Below are positions 1 to 5,234 of a stretch of DNA of 5,405 nt, piece after piece; position 1 is the stretch's first letter; each line of letters begins with the position of its first letter. Below the pieces are notes generated by a model. It worked only from the letters and a program-made list of their open reading frames with translations, had not been told where the DNA came from and ran no database searches. A program made the position numbers and the translations under genes. The DNA comes from Deltaproteobacteria bacterium (GTDB taxonomy: Bacteria > Desulfobacterota > Syntrophia > Syntrophales > UBA2210). The stretch is taken from NCBI GenBank assembly GCA_019314085.1, contig JAFCZZ010000228.1:1-5405 (forward strand), in the 5' to 3' direction.

Positions 1-498
1 CATATAGGAAGGAAGAAAAAGATCGTACCTGCTTTCAATCTCGCTGATACCCGGGCGGTTGTCTCCCTCGATCCGTTCCGGTGGCTCGCTTTCGGGCCAG
101 TCCAGCACGACCTCTCCTTTCAATGCCCGACGGAGCGCATAGAATGCTTCCGCTCCGGTCATCAGAACTGCCCGGCATTCGCCCGACGCGAGCGAACGGG
201 CGGCCCTGTTGACCAGGACCTGGGGTGTGTTGCCTCCAACGGCGGTATAAAACTTCTCCCGGGGGGCGATGCCCAGCCGCTCGGCGAGCATTCCCGGTAC
301 GTCACGATAGGGCCATTGAAAGAGATTTACGACGTATGCCCTATCGATAAGATCCTCCAGCCTCGGAGCGCCTGAATCACTCAGGGCCCTTCGGCTCGCT
401 TCGACCATCAACCCCAGCGGGTCAAGGGGTTTCGCGACGTCTTTTTCCTGTCTGTACTGGGCCGCACCAACGAGGATTGGGATTTTCGATTCTTCCAG
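1..498 (-). CDS. Thiolase-like protein (SCP-x / acetyl-CoA acetyltransferase-like), N-terminal part, runs off left edge
   Basis: Reading the minus strand leftward from 498 gives 166 residues with no stop; the C-terminal part lies outside the window. The protein opens with a thiolase-type first strand (IPILVGAAQ, residues 6-14), followed by LDPLGLMVEASRRAL (25-39), a VVNLFQWPYRD segment (56-66), VGGNTPQVLVNRAA (87-100) and MTGAEAF (113-119). This order matches bacterial acetyl-CoA acetyltransferase/SCP-x-like thiolases, which act on acyl-CoA thioesters in the cytoplasm. The usual nucleophilic Cys of the CxSG motif is not seen; GGNT stands roughly where it would be, so the protein may not be a classical thiolase. 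The frame is open well upstream and holds no ATG or TTG close to the homologous N-terminus. CTG at 498-496 is chosen because AGGTGGTGA lies just upstream with good spacing and because it places the start where relatives begin. It points away from the alcohol dehydrogenase operon. The family is fairly sure; the exact substrate is unknown. Confidence 0.8.
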   Translation of the reverse strand, partial: MEESKIPILVGAAQYRQEKDVAKPLDPLGLMVEASRRALSDSGAPRLEDLIDRAYVVNLFQWPYRDVPGMLAERLGIAPREKFYTAVGGNTPQVLVNRAARSLASGECRAVLMTGAEAFYALRRALKGEVVLDWPESEPPERIEGDNRPGISEIESRYDLFLPSYM

Positions 499-513
499 AC
501 TGTCACCACCTGT
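496..513 (-). promoter_or_regulatory. Shine-Dalgarno supporting a CTG start of the thiolase-like gene
   Basis: On the minus strand AGGTGGTGA differs at one base from the ideal AGGAGGTGA. Seven bases separate AGGTGG from the CTG codon at 498-496. No in-frame ATG, GTG or TTG lies between this site and position 730, where a distant GTG occurs. A GGAGG at 551-547 also exists, but no in-frame start codon follows it at useful spacing. Start choice is therefore inferred, not certain. Confidence 0.5.
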
Positions 514-539
514 GAAAAAATTACCGCCGCCCGGATTAT

Positions 540-1002
540 TATTTCGCCTCCATACTTTTGCCGGAGATCGGTTGATAATCGCCTTGTTATAGGCGGCGAA
601 GATATCTCCTCTGGAGAGAATGCCGATGATCCTTCTGTGGAATTCTGTAAATTCCGGGTACAGTATATCTATTTTCCAAAGAAAAGAGGCAACAATATGT
701 ATAATGTCCCCCGAATACCCAGCATAAGGCACGGCAGCTTTTTACCGTCGGCCTTAATGCTGTTGTTATGCCATACTCTTGAAAATCTTCGGTTGGACTA
801 ACTCCATTATGATATCTTGTCAAGATATATTACAATGAGATTTCCAAAGGGTATCGAATTTTTCCCGAAACGATTCCGAGGACTGGTAGATGTGCGCAAT
901 GATTATACCTTGAAATATACCGAGAAAATCCTGGGAAGGAAAAACCAAAGGAATCTTTCCTAAAAGCAATAAAACACTTATCTGCATGATTCATATAGAT
1001 CA
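540..1002 (-). pseudogene. Decayed CBS-domain pair (relic)
   Basis: In one minus-strand frame, the same frame as the thiolase-like gene, two stretches resemble CBS domains. The clearer one (711-568) contains GDIIHIVASF, then FTEFHRRIIGILSRGDI and AAYNKAI. This is the usual end of a second CBS motif, as found after ClC chloride channels and in free CBS-pair proteins. The other (about 987-781) contains SQDFLGIFQGIIIAHIYQS and then QDIIMELVQPKIFKSM, resembling the end of a first CBS motif and the start of a second. The frame is broken by TGA at 822-820 and TAA at 768-766, 756-754 and 744-742, with further stops upstream of 990. No intact start is seen. CBS domains bind adenosine nucleotides and usually regulate a partner domain; none is recognisable here. 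The last part runs with no stop into the thiolase frame, which suggests a deletion or rearrangement joined them. The similarity is read by eye and is strongest for 660-580. Confidence 0.45.
812..828. repeat. Perfect 8-bp inverted repeat, 1-base spacer
   Basis: ATATCTTG and CAAGATAT face each other around a single T, giving a 17-bp near-perfect palindrome inside the decayed CBS region. It has the shape of a dimeric repressor operator, but no intact gene starts near it. It overlaps the TGA at 822-820 of the relic frame. Function unknown. Confidence 0.5.
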
Positions 1003-1150
1003 CATCCCGAAATAAACAACAGAAAAATACCATTACGATGGGAAGCATCCCTATATTTTGATTTCATCAACCAGCACTGTGATATATTCTTTTTGAGGTT
1101 TTCGCTTGACGAACTTAAATGTATAGGTATACTTGAAAGAATTGTCCATC

Positions 1151-1194
1151 GACAGCTGTCAGATCCTGGCGTGAAGATCCTTCACGCTCGGATC
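1151..1194. repeat. Palindrome cluster: 10-bp palindrome plus imperfect hairpin
   Basis: GACAGCTGTC (1151-1160) is a perfect 10-bp palindrome. It is followed at once by a hairpin: GATCC (1162-1166) pairs with GGATC (1190-1194), then, across a two-base mismatch, GCGTGAAG (1169-1176) pairs with CTTCACGC (1180-1187) around the loop ATC. No T-run follows on either strand, so it is not an obvious intrinsic terminator. It could be a REP-like element or the end of a small mobile element. Only one copy is visible here. Confidence 0.6.
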
Positions 1195-1356
1195 CTGATC
1201 AACCTTCCCGCTCCTGCTGGAAACATCTGCTGCATGGCTCCACAAGCTGTCTCTTCTACTTCGTGATCCGGCTCAAACCTGGTAACCTTGGGGGAGCTCA
1301 ACGTATGTCACTGTCCGGTTTTGCACGACCATCTCTCTTTAATCTGCATTGGAAAA

Positions 1357-1425
1357 ATGATTTAAACTTAAAAGAACGTTGTGTCTGTGATTAATGTGGT
1401 GTTTTTTTAATTCATTTTAAATCAT
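1357..1425. repeat. 10-bp inverted repeat in the leader of the SCP2-like gene
   Basis: ATGATTTAAA (1357-1366) and TTTAAATCAT (1416-1425) are perfect inverted copies separated by 49 bases. The right copy ends 15 bases before the ATG at 1441, overlapping the ribosome binding region. They could be paired regulator sites or the base of a long leader structure. I did not find a strong sigma-70 promoter between them. Confidence 0.5.
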
Positions 1426-1440
1426 GTAAAGGGGGGAATT

Positions 1441-1794
1441 ATGGGATTTTCACTGCTTATCACCATGCTGGCCTTGAAATTCAAAAAGGCGTCAAAGTCA
1501 AACAAGGACTTCCGAAAATTCCTTATGGGCCATGAATGTAGCGTTGTCATTAAAACAAAGGACGGCAAAAGAGGCAAACGATTCATCTTCAAAGACGGCA
1601 CGTTTTCATCGGACACGGTGCTGGACGAGTATAACGCGGCGATGATCTGGAGTGACGCAAAGGCGGGGGTTAAAGGTCTTAAGGCTGGAGAAGACGGAAT
1701 CCAGGAGGCTCTCCAGAACCATCTTGTCAGCATTGACGGCGAGATACATTCTTTCACCTGGTTCGGCGCCGCGATTACGTTTGTCATGACATAG
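1441..1794 (+). CDS. Small SCP2-like (sterol carrier protein 2-type) protein
   Basis: A protein of 117 residues with no catalytic motif. The pattern of a charged middle stretch ending FIFKDGTF (about residues 48-55), then DEYNAAMIWSDAKAG (62-76), a helix-like stretch (77-92) and a closing strand region with DGEIHSFTWFG (99-109) matches the fold order of SCP2-like lipid-binding proteins found in anaerobic Proteobacteria. In those, a beta-sheet and helices form a hydrophobic pocket for acyl chains or acyl-CoA. The first dozen residues (GFSLLITMLALKF) are hydrophobic but are followed by a Lys-rich stretch; this could be an amphipathic membrane-touching helix rather than a cleaved signal. The start is fixed by AGGGGGG four bases before ATG. 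It is followed 79 bases later by the alcohol dehydrogenase on the same strand and could be cotranscribed with it. The family assignment is by eye and moderate; the ligand is unknown. Confidence 0.55.
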   Translation: MGFSLLITMLALKFKKASKSNKDFRKFLMGHECSVVIKTKDGKRGKRFIFKDGTFSSDTVLDEYNAAMIWSDAKAGVKGLKAGEDGIQEALQNHLVSIDGEIHSFTWFGAAITFVMT

Positions 1795-1802
1795 GACCGT
1801 TC

Positions 1803-1838
1803 GCGCGCGCGTTTTTTTTGCGCGCCGCCTAATGGCGG
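1803..1838 (+). other. Two adjoining GC-rich hairpins in the spacer before the alcohol dehydrogenase gene
   Basis: GCGCGC (1805-1810) and GCGCGC (1820-1825) can pair around a G plus eight Ts. Directly next, CCGCC (1825-1829) pairs with GGCGG (1834-1838) around TAAT. Eight Ts after an alternating GC run partly resembles an intrinsic terminator, but the stem before the T-run is too short to be convincing. The structure may instead protect an mRNA end or tune expression between the SCP2-like gene and the dehydrogenase. Confidence 0.35.
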
Positions 1839-1873
1839 ACTCCATCGCCAACATCAAAGGTAAGGGGGGAGAC

Positions 1874-3169
1874 ATGAGTTACTGGTCACATGAATATCTG
1901 CTCAGAAACTGGGGCGGGCCCATGGTGCAGGCCGAGTTTTTGAAGGAAGTCCAGAAGCCCTTTTTCGTCCCGCGAATATTTTCCGGGCTCAATCTTTTTC
2001 TTGATGAGGCGGGCCTTATACCCGACGCGGTCGATCTGGTGGCTAAAGAGTGCAAAACTAAAAAGGCTTTTCTCGTAACCGACGAGTACGCGGTTCGCTT
2101 TGCCCCGAAGGTTATGAGTCCCTATGAAAAAAGGCATGGCATCAAATTCGAGGTCTGGGCCAAGGCCCAACCCGACGCTCCGATTGATACCGTAAGGGAA
2201 TGTGCCCAAAAGATGAGAGAGTTCGGCCCCGACCTGATCTTTGCTGTCGGCGGCGGCTCATCGATCGATACCGCCAAGGGCGCCTGGCTCCTCTATGAAC
2301 ATCCCGATGCCAATATCGAAATCCTGAGCCCGCTTGTGCCCCTGAGCCTGCGGAACAAGGCCAAGTTGGTTGCCGTCCCGACAACAAGCGGGACCGGTTC
2401 CGAGGTTACGGGTATTGCCGTCATCTCTTTCCCCGATGGCGTGAAGCTCGGTACGGGCGGCGCCTTGCCGGAATTCGTTCCCGACTTTGCCCTGCTTGAT
2501 CCGACATTTACTGTTGGAATGCCGCCGGAACTCACTGCGGGAACAGGCGGCGACGCATTGACCCATGCCGTCGATGGTTTTATGGCTCCCCGGGCAGATG
2601 AATTGAATCAGGCGATTGCCCTCAAGGTCATCAAAATGGTCTTCGAGTGGTTGCCCAAGGCATACAAAGATGGCAGTGACCTCATGCCCAGGATCAAGAT
2701 GCAGCAGGCGGCTATGATGGCGGGGATTCCCCTCTCCAACGCCGGTTCCGGAATTTCGCACGCCCTTGGGCATACCATCGGCGGTCTGTATCACATTCAT
2801 CACGGCGCCATGGTTCTGCTGTTCCTCCCCTACGAACTTCAGATCTATTCAAAGGCAACGGATCGACACCTTGAAATATGCGATACGCTGGGCATCCGGG
2901 ACACCAGCTCCGATGCGAAAAGTCTCTCCAATCTCATCGAAAAGATTCGGGGCCTGATGTCCGAGTTGAAGCTCTCGGTGAGTCTTAAAGATGCCGGTGT
3001 CTCCAAAGGTGATTTTGAAGGGAACCTTGAGTCCATCCTTGAGCAAACACCGACAGATCCAGCCTTTTATTTTGGGTGGTTTGATCTGACACGGGAACAG
3101 TTAATGGACGTGTTTTCATGCGCCTATGAAGGTACATTGCTGGATATGAATTCAGAGATATGGAGGTAA
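1874..3169 (+). CDS. Iron-containing alcohol dehydrogenase (group III)
   Basis: A 431-residue member of the Fe-ADH family, which interconverts alcohols and aldehydes with NAD(P)H in the cytoplasm. The nucleotide-binding loop is GGGSSIDTAK (residues 126-135), followed by TTSGTGSE (170-177). All four expected metal ligands are visible by comparison with lactaldehyde reductase FucO: Asp227 and His231 in GDALTHAVDG, His300 in SHALGHTIGG, and His310 in the HHG motif. The C-terminus keeps the CAYEGTL element. The protein is some 40-50 residues longer than the usual 380-390, mostly at the N-terminus. ATG at 1874 is preferred to the in-frame ATG at 1832 because AGGGGGGAG ends three bases before it, while 1832 lies inside a hairpin with no binding site. 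The stop overlaps the ribosome binding site of AOR, which starts four bases later, so the two are very likely cotranscribed and translationally coupled. Paired with AOR it would exchange alcohol, aldehyde and acid. The substrate cannot be told from sequence. Confidence 0.93.
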   Translation: MSYWSHEYLLRNWGGPMVQAEFLKEVQKPFFVPRIFSGLNLFLDEAGLIPDAVDLVAKECKTKKAFLVTDEYAVRFAPKVMSPYEKRHGIKFEVWAKAQPDAPIDTVRECAQKMREFGPDLIFAVGGGSSIDTAKGAWLLYEHPDANIEILSPLVPLSLRNKAKLVAVPTTSGTGSEVTGIAVISFPDGVKLGTGGALPEFVPDFALLDPTFTVGMPPELTAGTGGDALTHAVDGFMAPRADELNQAIALKVIKMVFEWLPKAYKDGSDLMPRIKMQQAAMMAGIPLSNAGSGISHALGHTIGGLYHIHHGAMVLLFLPYELQIYSKATDRHLEICDTLGIRDTSSDAKSLSNLIEKIRGLMSELKLSVSLKDAGVSKGDFEGNLESILEQTPTDPAFYFGWFDLTREQLMDVFSCAYEGTLLDMNSEIWR

Positions 3170-3176
3170 TCCCATG
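3162..3176 (+). promoter_or_regulatory. AOR ribosome binding site overlapping the dehydrogenase stop
   Basis: GGAGG at 3162-3166 forms the last coding bases of the dehydrogenase, its TAA stop follows at 3167-3169, and the AOR ATG lies seven bases after GGAGG. This layout favours translational coupling. Confidence 0.75.
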
Positions 3177-4055
3177 AAAGGATATTTTGGTAAATTCCTG
3201 AAGGTAGATCTGACAAGCAAGACCATAGAAGACCTTCCCATCAGCGACGATGATCTGAAGAAATATGTCGGTGGATCGACATTGGCTGCTAAGATCATAT
3301 ATGACTATGTAAAACCGGAGATGGACCCGCTGGCACCGGAGAGTCCGCTGGTCTTTGCCGCCGGGCCCTTTATCGGTTCCAATATTCCCATGGTCAGCCG
3401 GGCGGCAGTGTGCGGTATAGCCCCAAGCGGTGTCTGGGGTGAGTCGACAACGGGCGGAACCTTTCCCTTCCGTCTCAAAGGCACCGGCTATGACGGAATA
3501 CTGATAACCGGCAGGGCCGCTGCGCCGGTCTATCTCTTTGTGAAAGAGGGTACGGCACAGATCAAAGACGCCGGCCATCTGTGGGGCAAAGATACCTATG
3601 AGACGCAGGAACTGATCGATGAAGAGGTAAGAAAAAAGGCCTCAACGGCCTGTATCGGCATAGGTGGAGAAAAATTAATCCCATACGCCGGCATCATGAA
3701 CGACGAAGGCAGAACCGCGGGAAGATGCGGTATGGGAGCGCTGATGGGCTCGAAGAATCTCAAGGCCGTCGTGGTGTCCGGAAACCGGAAGGCCGAGTTT
3801 GCGGACGGCGAAGGCCTGAAGACCCTTGTCGACGAGGTCCTTGACTGCATCAAGAGTACCGCTAACACAAATGGGTACAAATTGTACGGGACGAACATGT
3901 ATATCGATCTGGGTATGCGTCTGGGAGACGTGCCCACCAAGTATTTTACCAAAAGCATTTTTCCCGTTGAGAAACTGCACGGCCCGGCCTTCAGGACGCG
4001 CTATAATATGACAAACTACGCGTGCAGGGGCTGCCCGATCGGATGCAGGACATAA
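3174..4055 (+). CDS. Aldehyde:ferredoxin oxidoreductase, N-terminal part (gene split by a frameshift)
   Basis: These 293 residues form the first half of a tungsten or molybdenum bis-pterin enzyme that oxidises aldehydes to acids with ferredoxin, or runs in reverse, in the cytoplasm. Visible family features are the opening GYFGKFLKVDLT (3-14), YVGGSTLAAKII (31-42), the cofactor-domain stretch GESTTGG (89-95) and LKGTGYDGILITGRA (101-115), and AGRCGMGALMGSKNLKAV (182-199). The reading frame ends just after ACRGCPIGC, where Cys284, Cys287 and Cys291 are three of the four ligands of the [4Fe-4S] cluster. A stop (TAA, 4053-4055) comes two codons after the third Cys, although the family continues for about 300 more residues. 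The rest is found in the -1 frame downstream. As written, the product would lack the fourth cluster Cys and the whole C-terminal domain, so it should be inactive. AOR proper fits better than BamB of class II benzoyl-CoA reductase, whose motifs differ. Confidence 0.9.
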   Translation: MKGYFGKFLKVDLTSKTIEDLPISDDDLKKYVGGSTLAAKIIYDYVKPEMDPLAPESPLVFAAGPFIGSNIPMVSRAAVCGIAPSGVWGESTTGGTFPFRLKGTGYDGILITGRAAAPVYLFVKEGTAQIKDAGHLWGKDTYETQELIDEEVRKKASTACIGIGGEKLIPYAGIMNDEGRTAGRCGMGALMGSKNLKAVVVSGNRKAEFADGEGLKTLVDEVLDCIKSTANTNGYKLYGTNMYIDLGMRLGDVPTKYFTKSIFPVEKLHGPAFRTRYNMTNYACRGCPIGCRT

Positions 4056-4999
4056 AAAGGGTCGATGGACCCGAATACGAAACCGTGGCCGCCTTCGGGC
4101 CGCTCTGTATGAACTTCGATATCGATACCGTGGTCAAGGCAAACCATTTTTGTAACATGCATGGGATCGATACCATGTCTTCCGGCGTATCCATCGCCTT
4201 TGCCATGTATCTGTATGAGAAGGGAACTCTCACAGAAGAGCAGGCGGGTATGGAAATCAAATGGGGGGACGGCGCCGTCATCCTCAAACTGCTGGATATG
4301 ATCGTCAGGCAGGAGGGCATCGGCGTTGTCCTGTCAAAGGGTGTCAAAGAGATGGCAGTCGCGTTCGGAGCGGACCCTGAAGATGCGGCTCAGGTAAAGG
4401 GTCTGGAATTCCCGATGCACGATTCGCGGGCGTATCAGGGCGCGGCGCTGTCGTATGCGGTCGGTCCCCGGGGAGCCTGTCATTTGAAAGGCTGCTTTTA
4501 TAACTTTGATGCCCCGGGAGGCAAAAACGGTCTGGAACTGGGGATCACCTTTTCCGACAAAAACGATCCCGCGCAAAAGGGAGCCCTGACCGCGAAGATG
4601 CTTCATTTCTGCGAACTTTTCAACAGCTTCACCCTGTGCCAATTTTCACCGATGCCGGCTCCGATGATTGCCCGGGCGCTGGCGGCTATTACCGGCACCC
4701 CCTTCAGCACCATGGATCTGCTCACATTCGGCGAACGGTCCCTTAATCTGAAGAGGGCCATCAACAACAGGCTTGGTGTCACACGAGCGGATGACAAACT
4801 GCCGAAAATTGTCCGGCAGGCGCTCAAGGAGGGAGCAACGGCGGGGATAGAGCCCGATATGGACTTGATGCTGAAGGAATTTTATGAAGTGAGCCACTGG
4901 GACTGGGAAACGGGCAAGCCGGCACGGGGAAAGCTCGTCGAATTGGGGCTTGATCAGCCGGTTAAGGACCTCTGGGATACGGCAACCAGCGCCCCGTAA
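4022..4999 (+). CDS. Aldehyde:ferredoxin oxidoreductase, C-terminal part (continuation in the -1 frame)
   Basis: Open frame whose useful homology begins at about 4049 (IKRVDGPEYETVAAFG), directly where the N-terminal part stops. Further landmarks are ANHFCNMHGIDTMSSG (residues 40-55 of this frame), HDSRAYQGAALSYAVGPRG (133-151) and the fourth cluster cysteine Cys206 in TLCQF (codon 4637-4639). The GTG at 4022 is only the first possible start in the frame and has no ribosome binding site, so this is not a gene of its own. Joined to the first part it makes about 608 residues, the normal AOR length of roughly 600. The two pterin-contact motifs usually written DxxGLC/D read NMHGID and NSFTLC here, so both leading Asp are Asn and the second Gly is Thr. 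This may be subfamily variation or relaxed selection. The downstream part shows no other stop or shift, which argues that the break is recent or is a sequencing error. Confidence 0.88.
   Translation: MQGLPDRMQDIKRVDGPEYETVAAFGPLCMNFDIDTVVKANHFCNMHGIDTMSSGVSIAFAMYLYEKGTLTEEQAGMEIKWGDGAVILKLLDMIVRQEGIGVVLSKGVKEMAVAFGADPEDAAQVKGLEFPMHDSRAYQGAALSYAVGPRGACHLKGCFYNFDAPGGKNGLELGITFSDKNDPAQKGALTAKMLHFCELFNSFTLCQFSPMPAPMIARALAAITGTPFSTMDLLTFGERSLNLKRAINNRLGVTRADDKLPKIVRQALKEGATAGIEPDMDLMLKEFYEVSHWDWETGKPARGKLVELGLDQPVKDLWDTATSAP
4044..4055 (+). other. Frameshift site in the AOR gene
   Basis: The first frame must hold through the third cluster Cys (TGC, 4044-4046) and meets TAA at 4053-4055. The continuation frame is one base earlier and is closed by TAA at 4004-4006. 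The switch therefore lies between 4047 and 4052. One missing base explains it; for example, one more G after AGG (4047-4049) would give CRDIKRVDGPEYE. No classical slippery heptamer lies before the stop. Confidence 0.85.
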
Positions 5000-5013
5000 C
5001 GGGTGAGCGATAA

Positions 5014-5033
5014 CGGCACGTGTACCCGTGCCG
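5014..5033 (+). other. Hairpin just after the AOR gene
   Basis: CGGCACG (5014-5020) and CGTGCCG (5027-5033) form a perfect 7-bp stem with a 6-base loop, 14 bases after the AOR stop. No T-run follows, so it looks like an mRNA 3'-end stabiliser or part of a composite terminator with the next hairpin. Confidence 0.5.
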
Positions 5034-5043
5034 GGGGGCCAGA

Positions 5044-5083
5044 AAATAAAAAGCCCGACGCATCCAAAGTGACGGGTTCCTTT
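5044..5083 (+). terminator. Possible intrinsic terminator of the dehydrogenase-AOR operon
   Basis: An A-rich stretch leads into AGCCCG (5052-5057), which pairs with CGGGTT (5073-5078, including one G:T pair) around a 15-base loop; TTCCTTTATCTT follows. The long loop and interrupted T-run make it a weak call. Its position between the operon and the next gene is right. Confidence 0.4.
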
Positions 5084-5188
5084 ATCTTGTCTGTGAAATA
5101 CCTGCGCCAGTGTCTTGGAGAAGAAGGAGCAGATGAGGACCAACCCAGCTGCTCGGCGCTTTATCCCCATTTTGCATTTACTATTTTC

Positions 5189-5217
5189 TTGACATGCAAA
5201 TTCATTGCTGTTCACAT
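5189..5217 (+). promoter_or_regulatory. Candidate sigma-70 promoter for the FAD-dependent oxidoreductase gene
   Basis: TTGACA (5189-5194) is a perfect -35 box. At 17 bases spacing the -10 position reads TCACAT, only three matches to TATAAT. Transcription would start near 5224, about 100 bases before the ATG. A weak -10 would suit an activated promoter. Moderate to low confidence. Confidence 0.35.
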
Positions 5218-5234
5218 TGCCGGCATCGAAAACA

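Larger units (their letters stand above)
1003..1440. other. Region without a convincing gene between the CBS relic and the SCP2-like gene
   Basis: No intact recognisable gene is seen on either strand. On the minus strand an ATG at 1332-1330 opens a 19-codon frame (starting MVVQNRTVTYVELPQ) that stops at 1275-1273. A neighbouring frame then stays open with RFEPDHEVEETACGAMQQ until a TGA. The original frame reopens with a 32-codon ORF (starting MDNSFKYTYTFKFVKRKP) that ends near 1051. Together these could be a decayed small gene, but I do not recognise it. The stretch also holds the palindromes at 1151-1194 and the inverted repeat at 1357-1425. It is visibly richer in A and T at both ends than the flanking genes. 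Confidence 0.4.

Noticed and set aside
587..823. 78-codon minus-strand frame beginning at TTG
   Set aside because: Out of frame with the CBS-like segment, which reads in the neighbouring frame and matches a known fold; this one resembles nothing.
830..1048. 72-codon minus-strand frame
   Set aside because: No recognisable domain; the neighbouring frame carries the CBS-like sequence in the same place.
1003..1440. Insertion sequence or CRISPR array
   Set aside because: No transposase motif, matched terminal repeats with target duplication, or regularly spaced direct repeats were found.
1422..1787. 121-codon minus-strand frame
   Set aside because: Nearly exact antisense of the SCP2-like gene, which has the better ribosome binding site and a family-like pattern.
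1832..1873. Upstream ATG giving the dehydrogenase 14 extra residues
   Set aside because: It lies within a GC hairpin with no Shine-Dalgarno; the ATG at 1874 has AGGGGGGAG just upstream.
2258..2803. 181-codon minus-strand frame
   Set aside because: Shadow of the alcohol dehydrogenase coding strand; no domain seen.
2985..3578. 197-codon minus-strand frame
   Set aside because: It is antisense to the dehydrogenase and AOR genes and spans their junction; no family resemblance.
4047..4060. Programmed -1 frameshifting at the run of five As
   Set aside because: The A-run begins inside the stop codon, so slipping there would come too late, and no X XXY YYZ heptamer precedes the stop.
4646..5215. 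189-codon minus-strand frame over the AOR end and spacer
   Set aside because: It is antisense to the well-conserved AOR C-terminus, with Arg/Pro-rich shadow composition and no recognisable domain.
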